Assembly: GCA_020047725.1 (NCBI GenBank)
Contig: JAIFNM010000164.1
Span: 1 to 5,441, forward strand
DNA: 5,441 nucleotides
Reading direction: 5' to 3'
Origin: Betaproteobacteria bacterium
GTDB lineage: Bacteria; Pseudomonadota; Gammaproteobacteria; Burkholderiales; Rhodocyclaceae
Both the position numbers and the translations under genes were made by a program. Below, piece after piece: positions 1 through 5,125 of this stretch. Under the pieces are notes generated by a model. The model had not been told where the DNA came from and did not search any database. It was given only the letters and a program-made list of their open reading frames with translations. The first letter of the stretch is position 1. Each line of letters begins with the position of its first letter.

Positions 1-1395
1 TATGTTGTAACCAATATGCGCATCATGACCCGCATGGGCAAAGACGTGTTCCCGGTACTCGGCACCGACGGCATTTATGTGCCTTGTGTTCACTCGATTG
101 GCGCACCGAAGGAGGCCGACCAGAAGGATCCAAAGTGGCCTTGCAATCCGACCACCAAGTACATCGTGCACTATCCTGAAACTCGCGAAATCTGGTCGTA
201 CGGCTCAGGTTACGGCGGCAATGCCCTGCTCGGCAAGAAGTGCCTGGCCCTGCGTATCGCCTCGAACATGGCGCGTGACGACGGCTGGTTGGCCGAACAC
301 ATGCTGATCCTCGGCGTTGAATCGCCTGCTGGTGACAAGCACTACGTCGCCGCCGCCTTCCCGTCGGCTTGTGGCAAGACCAACTTCGCCATGCTCGTTC
401 CGCCCGCAGAAATGAAGGGCTGGAAGATCACCACCATCGGTGACGACATCGCCTGGATCAAGCCACGCAAAGACAAGGACGGCGTTACCCGTCTCTACGC
501 GATAAACCCGGAAGCCGGTTTCTTCGGTGTTGCCCCGGGCACCAACGACAAGACCAACTTCAACGCCATGGCTTCCTTGGCCGAGAACACCATCTTCACC
601 AACGTCGCGCTGACCGACGACGGCGACGTGTGGTGGGAAGGCATGGGACCAGCTCCGAAGCACGCTATCGATTGGCAAGGTAACGACTGGACGCCGGAAA
701 TCGCCAAGGAAAAAGGCACCAAGGCCGCTCACCCGAACTCCCGTTTCACCGCACCGGCTTCGCAATGCCCGTGTATCGACAAGGACTGGTCCAATGCCGA
801 TGGCGTGCCGATCTCAGCCTTCCTGTTCGGCGGTCGTCGTGCTTCGACCGTGCCGCTGGTTTGCCAGACCGCTGACTGGGAACATGGCGTTTTCGCTGCC
901 GCCACGCTCGGTTCGGAAACAACCGCTGCCGCTTTCGGCCAGCAAGGCGTTGTCCGCCGCGACCCGTTCGCCATGCTGCCGTTCTGCGGCTACAACATGG
1001 CCGACTACTACAGCCACTGGCTGAAGATGGGCGCAACCGCTGACAAGCAAGTGCCGATCTTCATGGTCAACTGGTTCCGCACCGACGAAAAGGGCGGCTT
1101 CGCATGGCCCGGTTTCGGCGACAACGCCCGCGTTCTCAAGTGGATTATCGAGCGTTGCGAAGGCAAGGTTGGCGGTCAGCAAACCATTTTGGGTACGATG
1201 CCGAACTACGAAGACATCGACTGGACCGGTGTTGATTTCTCCAAGGAGCAGTTTGCCAACGTCACCAGCCTCGACAAGAAGACCTGGTTGGGCGAACTCG
1301 AAGGTGTTAAGGAATGGTTCGCCAAGATGGGTGCCAAGATGCCGGCCAAGCTGGTCGCCATCCGCGACGACTTCGAAACCAAGTTCAAAGCCTAG
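1..1395 (+). CDS. pckG: Phosphoenolpyruvate carboxykinase (GTP), 5'-truncated by window edge
   Basis: This enzyme converts oxaloacetate plus GTP to phosphoenolpyruvate, CO2 and GDP, the entry step of gluconeogenesis, in the cytoplasm with Mn/Mg. The reading frame is open from base 1, so the ATG at 16 is internal; 464 residues are visible. Family members are about 600 residues, so roughly 140-150 N-terminal residues lie outside. Seen directly: the GTP-PEPCK P-loop (kinase-1) SACGKTN at 364-384, containing the family's reactive cysteine (370-372); the kinase-2 metal site IGDDIAW (436-456); the block NPEAGFFGVAPGT; HPNSRF; and the guanine-binding region PFCGYN followed by VNWFR and WPGFGDN. These blocks separate it from the unrelated ATP-dependent PckA family. 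No frameshift is seen, and the C terminus is at the expected distance from the last motifs. A terminator follows 19 bases after the TAG. It is convergent with the minus-strand genes and probably unrelated to them. Confidence 0.98.
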   Translation, partial: YVVTNMRIMTRMGKDVFPVLGTDGIYVPCVHSIGAPKEADQKDPKWPCNPTTKYIVHYPETREIWSYGSGYGGNALLGKKCLALRIASNMARDDGWLAEHMLILGVESPAGDKHYVAAAFPSACGKTNFAMLVPPAEMKGWKITTIGDDIAWIKPRKDKDGVTRLYAINPEAGFFGVAPGTNDKTNFNAMASLAENTIFTNVALTDDGDVWWEGMGPAPKHAIDWQGNDWTPEIAKEKGTKAAHPNSRFTAPASQCPCIDKDWSNADGVPISAFLFGGRRASTVPLVCQTADWEHGVFAAATLGSETTAAAFGQQGVVRRDPFAMLPFCGYNMADYYSHWLKMGATADKQVPIFMVNWFRTDEKGGFAWPGFGDNARVLKWIIERCEGKVGGQQTILGTMPNYEDIDWTGVDFSKEQFANVTSLDKKTWLGELEGVKEWFAKMGAKMPAKLVAIRDDFETKFKA

Positions 1396-1414
1396 TTACA
1401 TTCCCTAGCTCGAC

Positions 1415-1444
1415 AAAAGACCGCCTTCGGGCGGTCTTTTTTTT
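1415..1444 (+). terminator. Intrinsic terminator of pckG
   Basis: A perfect 11-bp inverted repeat (AAAAGACCGCC / GGCGGTCTTTT) closes on a TTCG tetraloop (1426-1429). The T run continues to 1444, giving eight T in a row. It starts 19 bases after the pckG stop. Because the stem begins with four A, the minus strand also has a short T run after the same stem, so it may work in both directions and serve as a backup for the converging minus-strand unit. Confidence 0.95.
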
Positions 1445-1522
1445 CCAAGATGAATTGGGGCTAAGAAAATGAGCAAGAACACGAAATTCACTTGAGGGGC
1501 AAAGGAGCAGAGCCACAAATGG

Positions 1523-1554
1523 AAAACCCCGCGTCGACTGGCGCCTGGCGGGGT
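1523..1554 (-). terminator. Probable intrinsic terminator for minus-strand genes
   Basis: On the minus strand, ACCCCGC (1554-1548) pairs perfectly with GCGGGGT (1532-1526) and is followed by TTT, giving four T in a row. The 15-base loop contains the palindrome GGCGCC, which can close the stem further. It lies 164 bases downstream of the TAA of the 100-aa gene and faces the right way for it. The short T run and large loop make it less certain than the pckG terminator. Confidence 0.65.
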
Positions 1555-1560
1555 CTTCGA

Positions 1561-1602
1561 AACGGTGAGAGACCGTTGGGTACTGTGTTACTGGCGGGCC
1601 AG
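1561..1602 (-). repeat. Two small hairpins next to the minus-strand terminator
   Basis: AACGGT (1561-1566) and ACCGTT (1572-1577) form a perfect 6-bp stem with a 5-base loop. CTGGC (1591-1595) and GCCAG (1598-1602) form a second inverted repeat with only two bases between, so four pairs are realistic. Together with the terminator stem at 1526-1554 they make three hairpins within 77 bases at the 3' end of the minus-strand transcript. They may stabilise the transcript end or belong to an untranslated RNA; the pairing is seen, the role is not known. Confidence 0.4.
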
Positions 1603-1717
1603 AAGGTATGCCAACACAAACAGTCTAGCCCTCGAAGATTCGATTGTATCCGCACCAACTATCAGCAGCAACGTTTCCAGTTCAGCAGAGCCGGTCTCCC
1701 AGCCCTGACTGCATCTA

Positions 1718-2020
1718 TTACTCGTTCGCTGCTGGGACTTTGGGCACCTCGTCCGGGTCAAGCATAACGAAGGCCGTGAGATGCTCGCCGTTGCCTATGT
1801 ACCGCCCGATGCTGAAGGACTTCTTTTCAACCACCAGAGTGCTTGGCGATGCAGGCTTTACAGCCTTCTTCTTCGGTGGGCCGGCGAGATAATTCAGTTT
1901 GCCGTGCTTGGGTTGGTTTGCTGCCGGTGTGTCGTTCTTGACCGTAACAGTACGAGTAACGACGAGGGGGATGGTTTCGCCACCCTTCGGCGGCTCGGGA
2001 CGCTTGCTCTTGAATTGCAT
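1718..2020 (-). CDS. Hypothetical basic protein, 100 aa
   Basis: I do not recognise this family. The first 60 residues are rich in Lys, Pro and polar residues, including a PPKKKAVKP stretch, and look flexible and basic. The last 35 or so (VVEKKSFSIGRYIG to FVMLDPDEV) alternate hydrophobic and polar residues and could form a small beta domain. There is no signal peptide, membrane helix or cysteine. The ATG is preceded by AGGAG with a 6-base spacer, a good ribosome site that fixes the start. Unlike the genes to its right it has its own promoter and a structured leader, so it is probably expressed and controlled separately. The basic tail could bind nucleic acid, but that is only inference. The protein is real on the evidence of promoter, ribosome site and terminator; its function is unknown. 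Confidence 0.78.
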   Translation of the reverse strand: MQFKSKRPEPPKGGETIPLVVTRTVTVKNDTPAANQPKHGKLNYLAGPPKKKAVKPASPSTLVVEKKSFSIGRYIGNGEHLTAFVMLDPDEVPKVPAANE

Positions 2021-2089
2021 ATCACTCTCCTAAAAATGGACGCACGAACCCCGTTGCGGGATTACCAAGTGCGTTCAAATGAGAGTGAT
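2021..2089 (-). promoter_or_regulatory. Structured 5' leader able to hide the ribosome site of the 100-aa gene
   Basis: In the minus-strand RNA, AUCACUCUC (2089-2081) is the exact complement of GAGAGUGAU (2029-2021), nine pairs, and the second arm contains most of the Shine-Dalgarno sequence and ends directly before the ATG. Inside it sit a 6-bp stem ACGCAC/GUGCGU (2074-2069 with 2045-2040) and a 7-bp stem AAUCCCG/CGGGGUU (2063-2057 with 2053-2047, one G-U pair) closed by a CAA loop. The three stems are nested, giving one long interrupted hairpin of 69 nt. Folding would block translation initiation, so opening by temperature, a ligand, an antisense RNA or a protein could control the gene. No known riboswitch or thermometer class is recognised. 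Confidence 0.6.
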
Positions 2090-2108
2090 CAAGTTATCAT
2101 GGGCTCAA

Positions 2109-2137
2109 ATCCTAGACTTGCTGCTTATGTGTGTCAA
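2109..2137 (-). promoter_or_regulatory. Sigma70-type promoter of the 100-aa gene
   Basis: The minus strand has a perfect -35 hexamer TTGACA (2137-2132), a 17-base spacer and a -10 hexamer TAGGAT (2114-2109) that keeps the TA....AT positions. A start near 2102 would give a leader of about 80 nt that begins just before the 9-bp stem, so the whole leader fold would be included. This separates the 100-aa gene from the upstream operon, although read-through from that operon is also possible. Confidence 0.75.
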
Positions 2138-2216
2138 CGAGTTGCTATCGCATCCCTGCTCAGCCTTAGACCTCAAGGGTATCCGTTATTGAACGTCAGT
2201 CATATTCCGATTCGCA

Positions 2217-2235
2217 GGGCGCAGATGCTGCACCC
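2217..2235 (-). repeat. Stable hairpin just after the stop of the 174-aa gene
   Basis: In the minus-strand RNA GGGUGCAG and CUGCGCCC pair over eight positions (one U-G) around a CAU loop, starting 12 bases after the TGA of the last operon gene. No T run follows, so it is not a classic intrinsic terminator. It could protect the 3' end of the operon message or assist a factor-dependent stop. Confidence 0.45.
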
Positions 2236-2247
2236 GTGCGGCCGGCT

Positions 2248-2772
2248 TCAGTTGCGGGCACCAGAAGCCGCCTCCGGCAATTCGCCCCTTCCCTTTTTCA
2301 TGTACTCGACCAAGCGCGCGTCGTTCTTACTGAGGGCTGCCCACAGAGCCCCTTTCTGGGGTATGTCTGGCTCGCCGGGCAATTCCTGAATTCGCTTGAG
2401 AACCTGAGTCAATGCCCACGCCTCGGCTTCTGACAACTCTGGATCTGAAATCGAGAAGCGCTCCTTCACCGCTTTTACTGACCGCAGGACAAAAAGCGCT
2501 GGGTCAAGCCAATCAGGAGACCCTCCGCATCCGGCATGGCCACCTTCATCGAAAATGCCGAACACCGGTTCATTCTTGTAGGAAGGATCCAAGTTGCTCC
2601 ATTCGGAACCGGTAAACATGCAGATCTGCTGATCGGGACCAAATACGACCATCACGTAGTGGTATTCGATAACGCCTGCAGACTCGACCTTTTCAAGCAG
2701 AGTTGCGGCATAGCCGGCGGGCAAGTGAAAGACGGCGAGTCGTTCGGCATTGACTATCTTTGGTTGCATCAT
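2248..2772 (-). CDS. Hypothetical protein, 174 aa
   Basis: I do not recognise this protein. The frame is open up to an ATG at 2901, but the start chosen here is the ATG at 2772: it has AAGAGGG with a 6-base spacer, and the longer version would overlap most of the 46-aa gene in another frame. The N-terminal half is beta-like (KIVNAERLAVFHLP, IEYHYVMVVFGPDQQICMFTGSEW), followed by a Gly/Cys turn (GGHAGCGGSPDW) and a largely helical C-terminal half (ALFVLRSVKAVKERF, EAEAWALTQVLKRIQEL). There is no signal peptide or membrane helix. It is the last gene of the seven-gene series, 11 bases after the preceding stop, so it is probably translated from the same message. The compact alpha/beta soluble layout could suit an immunity or accessory protein, but no motif supports a function. 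Confidence 0.75.
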   Translation of the reverse strand: MMQPKIVNAERLAVFHLPAGYAATLLEKVESAGVIEYHYVMVVFGPDQQICMFTGSEWSNLDPSYKNEPVFGIFDEGGHAGCGGSPDWLDPALFVLRSVKAVKERFSISDPELSEAEAWALTQVLKRIQELPGEPDIPQKGALWAALSKNDARLVEYMKKGRGELPEAASGARN

Positions 2773-2778
2773 GGCTTG

Positions 2779-2785
2779 CCCTCTT
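2779..2785 (-). promoter_or_regulatory. Ribosome site that sets the start of the 174-aa gene
   Basis: AAGAGGG overlaps the TAA of the 46-aa gene and stands 6 bases before the ATG at 2772. The upstream ATG at 2901 has no comparable site, which favours the 174-aa reading over a 217-aa one. Confidence 0.7.
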
Positions 2786-2924
2786 AGTTGTCCAGCAAGA
2801 ACGAACGAATCTTTTCCTTCGGAGAACGGTAAATCCAACGAAATCCGCACCGCTCGCACTGATGAGTCGGATCGAAGGCCGTGGCTGGCAGTTTCGACCA
2901 TCGTTGGCTCACCACATGAGGCAT
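2784..2924 (-). CDS. Cys-X2-Cys microprotein, 46 aa
   Basis: This small gene starts with ATG one base after the TGA of the 162-aa gene and ends in TAA, inside the ribosome site of the 174-aa gene. It fills the gap between its neighbours almost exactly, which is the best argument that it is real. The 46-residue product has one zinc-knuckle-like motif, HQCERCGFRW (residues 21-30), and a basic C-terminal stretch (YRSPKEKIRSFLL). It has only two cysteines, so metal binding would need His3, His21 or a second copy. It has no clear ribosome site of its own, so translation probably depends on reinitiation from the upstream gene. The resemblance is to half of a zinc ribbon or rubredoxin-like knuckle, as found in many small DNA- or RNA-associated proteins; the function is unknown. 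Confidence 0.6.
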   Translation of the reverse strand: MPHVVSQRWSKLPATAFDPTHQCERCGFRWIYRSPKEKIRSFLLDN

Positions 2925-2925
2925 T

Positions 2926-3414
2926 TCAATGAGCACGAGTTGAATGCACCTGCTTTGCTACCGTGAGAAAAACGTCCTTGCCGTAAGGTCCATCCGAACC
3001 CAGTGCATAAATCAGATCCTCTGCGCTGATAGGCAATCCGGCTGAGAGCGCGCAGTCGATGAATTGAGGGTCATCCGCAGGTTCCTCGAAATAGCCGGCC
3101 TCCCGCCATATACGGAACATTTCGGGGTCAGAAAACTCGTGCATCAACGGAAGCACTGCCGGAAGAACTTGACTGAATAGGCGCCTGTATCGGCTCAGAA
3201 GGCTATCCGATGGCTTTACTGACTTCATGTCTTTGCTATTTCTTCGGAGTTGATCAGAGCGCACCATGTCGCATTGAGCGAGCCAGATATGCAAAACCAA
3301 CCATGAATGATTTACGACCCCGTATTCATCCGTGCTGGCCAATTCAGCGATTTTCAGCCTGGCGGCCAACGCAGCTTCGTCAAGTCCCGATGACATTTCA
3401 GGTTTCTCGTTCAT
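2926..3414 (-). CDS. Hypothetical soluble protein, 162 aa
   Basis: I do not recognise this family. The protein is predicted mostly helical: an acidic N-terminal helix (LDEAALAARLKIAELAS), a Trp-containing helix (NHSWLVLHIWLAQCDMV), a Lys/Arg-rich middle (RRNSKDMKSVKPS, LLSRYRRLF), a proline-kinked hydrophobic stretch (SQVLPAVLPLMHEF), and an acidic segment (EEPADDPQFIDCALS). No catalytic motif, signal peptide or membrane helix is clear. The ATG overlaps the stop of the 317-aa membrane protein gene by four bases (ATGA) and has a GGGGGAGG ribosome site just upstream, so the two are translationally coupled and made in related amounts. This suggests a cytoplasmic partner or immunity-type companion of the membrane protein, by inference from coupling only. 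Confidence 0.8.
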   Translation of the reverse strand: MNEKPEMSSGLDEAALAARLKIAELASTDEYGVVNHSWLVLHIWLAQCDMVRSDQLRRNSKDMKSVKPSDSLLSRYRRLFSQVLPAVLPLMHEFSDPEMFRIWREAGYFEEPADDPQFIDCALSAGLPISAEDLIYALGSDGPYGKDVFLTVAKQVHSTRAH

Positions 3415-4364
3415 GACCTCCCCCTGTTAAATGCATTTTTCACATCAGCAGTGGCGGTCTTGGATGCATTCGCCACTGCATCAACAAATCGACGCCCAGG
3501 CGACTTGGCCGGAACACCTCCCTGGATGATTTCTGCTGGTTGCCGCTCTGCCATGCGAGATGCTGCGTACTCCCCTTCAATCACGCCATTTGCTGCAAAA
3601 ATGGTCTGGTGAGCTTCCATTGGCATGTGGAAAGGAACTCCGTGATAAGCCCCCGGCTGAACAAACGCATCGACGAGAAGGTGGTAAGCAAGACCGGCGC
3701 TTGTGCCGATTGCCAGACTCTCGGTAAGCGGCCGCCCGATTTTGGCGAGACCATCCCAAATGGGATCGTGTTGAACGGGCAATCTTCCGTGCACCTCTGC
3801 CGCCAAGTCCGCAAAGGCGAGCAGAAGCCCTTCGGCAACAATCCCCGCAATTACGGTATGAGTAATTGGAGATCGGTGTGCGCCTATGCCAGCAACCAAA
3901 TCGAGGTCCGGAATACCTCCGTTGCCATCGACCCCGCCAGAGCCGGCCCCAAATCCCAACACCCCTCCGATCAGTAGGGGTGCGGTCGAACGCGGATCTT
4001 TAATGAGAGCAGTGGCTATGTTTCCAATTACTCTCGCGCCCTCTCGCCCAATTGTGATACTTCCGTCTATGGCACCGGCAGTACGGTCACCAAGATGCGC
4101 GGCCATGCGGCCTTGTTTGAGCGCCTGGAGTATCCCCTTTAGTTCCCCGCCACCGCCACGGATGAGCATCGTTGCGAGGCGTGCCATCCCTCCGACTCTG
4201 CGAGCAGTAAGTAACAGAAGCCGTTTGCTTGACCGAATTCCCCAAGTTTTGATTGCGTCGCGCTCGATTCTCGAAAGAGCGAATGCCAACTCGCTGTAAA
4301 TCGAGGCGATGCGGGCTCTGGATTGTTCCGAAAATTGATTGGCAATTAGAAGTTGCTGGCTCAT
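3411..4364 (-). CDS. Membrane protein with YdjM/DUF457-like metal-binding motifs, 317 aa
   Basis: The frame also has a GTG at 4373, but the ATG at 4364 is 8 bases after AGGGGG, so 317 residues is the better reading. Residues 1-120 are helical and basic with no clear membrane segment. Hydrophobic segments follow near 128-142, 171-187 and 219-235. Between and after them lie PDLD (152-155), HRSPITH (163-169), and YHLLVDAF with His228 and Asp232, then His241 and His246. The order Asp-x-Asp, HR-x4-TH, H-x3-D resembles the YdjM/DUF457 family of membrane-bound putative metal-dependent hydrolases, where these residues are thought to bind metal. The long N-terminal region and the soluble C-terminal tail (from about 250) are unusual for that family. 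The match is by motif only and remote. It is coupled by ATGA overlap to the 162-aa gene. A role in acting on membrane lipid is possible but not shown. Confidence 0.8.
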   Translation of the reverse strand: MSQQLLIANQFSEQSRARIASIYSELAFALSRIERDAIKTWGIRSSKRLLLLTARRVGGMARLATMLIRGGGGELKGILQALKQGRMAAHLGDRTAGAIDGSITIGREGARVIGNIATALIKDPRSTAPLLIGGVLGFGAGSGGVDGNGGIPDLDLVAGIGAHRSPITHTVIAGIVAEGLLLAFADLAAEVHGRLPVQHDPIWDGLAKIGRPLTESLAIGTSAGLAYHLLVDAFVQPGAYHGVPFHMPMEAHQTIFAANGVIEGEYAASRMAERQPAEIIQGGVPAKSPGRRFVDAVANASKTATADVKNAFNRGRS

Positions 4365-4372
4365 GGCTGCCA

Positions 4373-4378
4373 CCCCCT
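4373..4378 (-). promoter_or_regulatory. Ribosome site that sets the start of the 317-aa gene
   Basis: AGGGGG on the minus strand overlaps the TAG of the 79-aa gene and stands 8 bases before the ATG at 4364. The GTG at 4373 overlaps this sequence itself and cannot use it, so the ATG is preferred. Confidence 0.7.
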
Positions 4379-4616
4379 AACGCCGAATCATCATCGGGAG
4401 AATCATCCCGGCCAGTAGCGCTGCCACCATCGCAGCGAAGCCACCAGCCATAGTTCCACCGTGAAGCTTGAAAACGAGCGCGAATACGCAAACATCGACA
4501 ACTAGGCCGAGCCAGCGTCCCGTGGACAACTTCCACCACATAATGGCGATCCCCAGGAACATGACCACACCGTAGAACAGTGGTCCTAGATCGAAATGGG
4601 TAAGACTAACGTTCAT
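4377..4616 (-). CDS. Small membrane protein with three predicted helices, 79 aa
   Basis: Three hydrophobic stretches are seen near residues 11-29 (GPLFYGVVMFLG onward), 35-50 (WLGLVVDVCVFALVF) and 54-76 (MAGGFAAMVAALLAGMILP), separated by short loops with Lys/Arg and Gly, and the protein ends in Arg-Arg. There is no cleavable signal peptide and no known motif. The start is supported by GGGAG 6 bases upstream, and its ATG overlaps the stop of the HNH gene by four bases (ATGA). The next gene, also a membrane protein, begins 12 bases after its stop, so the two may act together in the inner membrane. Small multi-helix proteins of this kind occur in conjugative elements, in phage lysis or holin modules and in defence systems; the sequence does not decide between these. 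Confidence 0.8.
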   Translation of the reverse strand: MNVSLTHFDLGPLFYGVVMFLGIAIMWWKLSTGRWLGLVVDVCVFALVFKLHGGTMAGGFAAMVAALLAGMILPMMIRR

Positions 4617-5086
4617 CTTGTTCTCCCGATCAGTGGCGATTGAGGAGGCATAATTTCATTTCTGTCGGCATAAGGTGCATTACCTTGCCGGTAGCGAGTT
4701 GTTCGAAGTTCAAGGACCTGGCTTACATGCTCTTGCATCAGGTCATTAACCATGTGAGGGTGATACGCGGAATGGCATACAAGGCATAGGGCCCGGAGGT
4801 TTCCTGCATGGTTATTCCCCTTGTTATGGTCAATATGGTGTGTGTGTAGCAAGTAGGTGTGCTTAGAGCAATCCACCCCGCAGTCTTCACAAATGAAGTC
4901 TTGCTGGCTCCTAACCTGGTATGAGATGAATTCCCAATCTTTGGCATAGGCGCCATCGCGTTCAGTCTCTTCCGCGATGCGGTCCCACTGATCATCTACA
5001 AGCCTTATGCCGAGCCGACTAGCCCAATCGTCGCTGTCGAAGTCGTCAATATTCTCTTCGTCTGATAGATAGTTGTGGGGATACAT
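4613..5086 (-). CDS. HNH endonuclease-type protein, 157 aa
   Basis: The middle of this protein is a classic zinc-anchored HNH (beta-beta-alpha metal) domain: C66-x2-C69, then LHTHHIDHNKGNN with the catalytic-type His pair 83-84, Asn96 in GNLRAL, and C101-x2-C104-H105. All expected residues are present, so nuclease activity is plausible. The first 50 residues are very acidic (DEENIDDFDSDDW) and the C-terminal 45 or so are polar and basic, ending in GRTR; neither matches a domain I know. HNH proteins include restriction enzymes, homing and phage-packaging nucleases, colicin-type toxins and Cas9 domains; this stand-alone form cannot be assigned further. The ATG at 5086 has AGGAG about 10 bases upstream. 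The stop overlaps the next gene's ATG. It lies 39 bases after the DUF4258-like gene, probably in the same operon. Confidence 0.88.
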   Translation of the reverse strand: MYPHNYLSDEENIDDFDSDDWASRLGIRLVDDQWDRIAEETERDGAYAKDWEFISYQVRSQQDFICEDCGVDCSKHTYLLHTHHIDHNKGNNHAGNLRALCLVCHSAYHPHMVNDLMQEHVSQVLELRTTRYRQGNAPYADRNEIMPPQSPLIGRTR

Positions 5087-5125
5087 GAGTTCTTTTCTCC
5101 TATGCTTGCTGACGAATACTGATTT

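Larger units (their letters stand above)
1396..1717. other. Convergent intergenic region, no gene supported
   Basis: This is the 322-base space between pckG and the last minus-strand gene. It holds the pckG terminator at its left, then about 80 bases with no recognisable signal, then three short hairpins between 1523 and 1602, the leftmost of which is a likely minus-strand terminator. The remainder (1603-1717) shows no tRNA, no credible coding frame and no clear promoter. A plus-strand frame from 1492 runs through but is rejected because it crosses both the hairpins and the real gene on the other strand. This is also where the composition changes from core to accessory, so an element boundary could lie here; no flanking direct repeat can be tested inside the window. 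Confidence 0.6.

Noticed and set aside
205..765. Long minus-strand frame within pckG
   Set aside because: It is a shadow of the GC-rich pckG codons; pckG is certain on this stretch.
1492..1767. Plus-strand frame of about 90 codons after pckG, with AAGGAG before an ATG at 1519
   Set aside because: It runs through the terminator stem and hairpins and ends inside the well-supported 100-aa gene on the other strand; its protein has no recognisable domain and looks like translated non-coding DNA.
2089..2100. Three-codon minimal frame (ATG ATA ACT TGA) at the 5' end of the leader
   Set aside because: It could be a leader peptide but has no ribosome site and is short enough to be chance.
1781..2389. 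Plus-strand frame of 202 codons
   Set aside because: It crosses two minus-strand genes, the promoter and the leader between them, and has no good ribosome site. The minus-strand genes each have a ribosome site and ordered spacing.
2773..2901. N-terminal extension of the 174-aa protein to an ATG at 2901
   Set aside because: No ribosome site at that ATG, low-complexity-like residues, and overlap in another frame with the neatly fitting 46-aa gene. The ATG at 2772 has a good ribosome site.
3540..3977. Plus-strand frame of 145 codons opposite the 317-aa membrane protein gene
   Set aside because: The minus-strand gene has ribosome site, coupling and ordered motifs; the plus frame has none.
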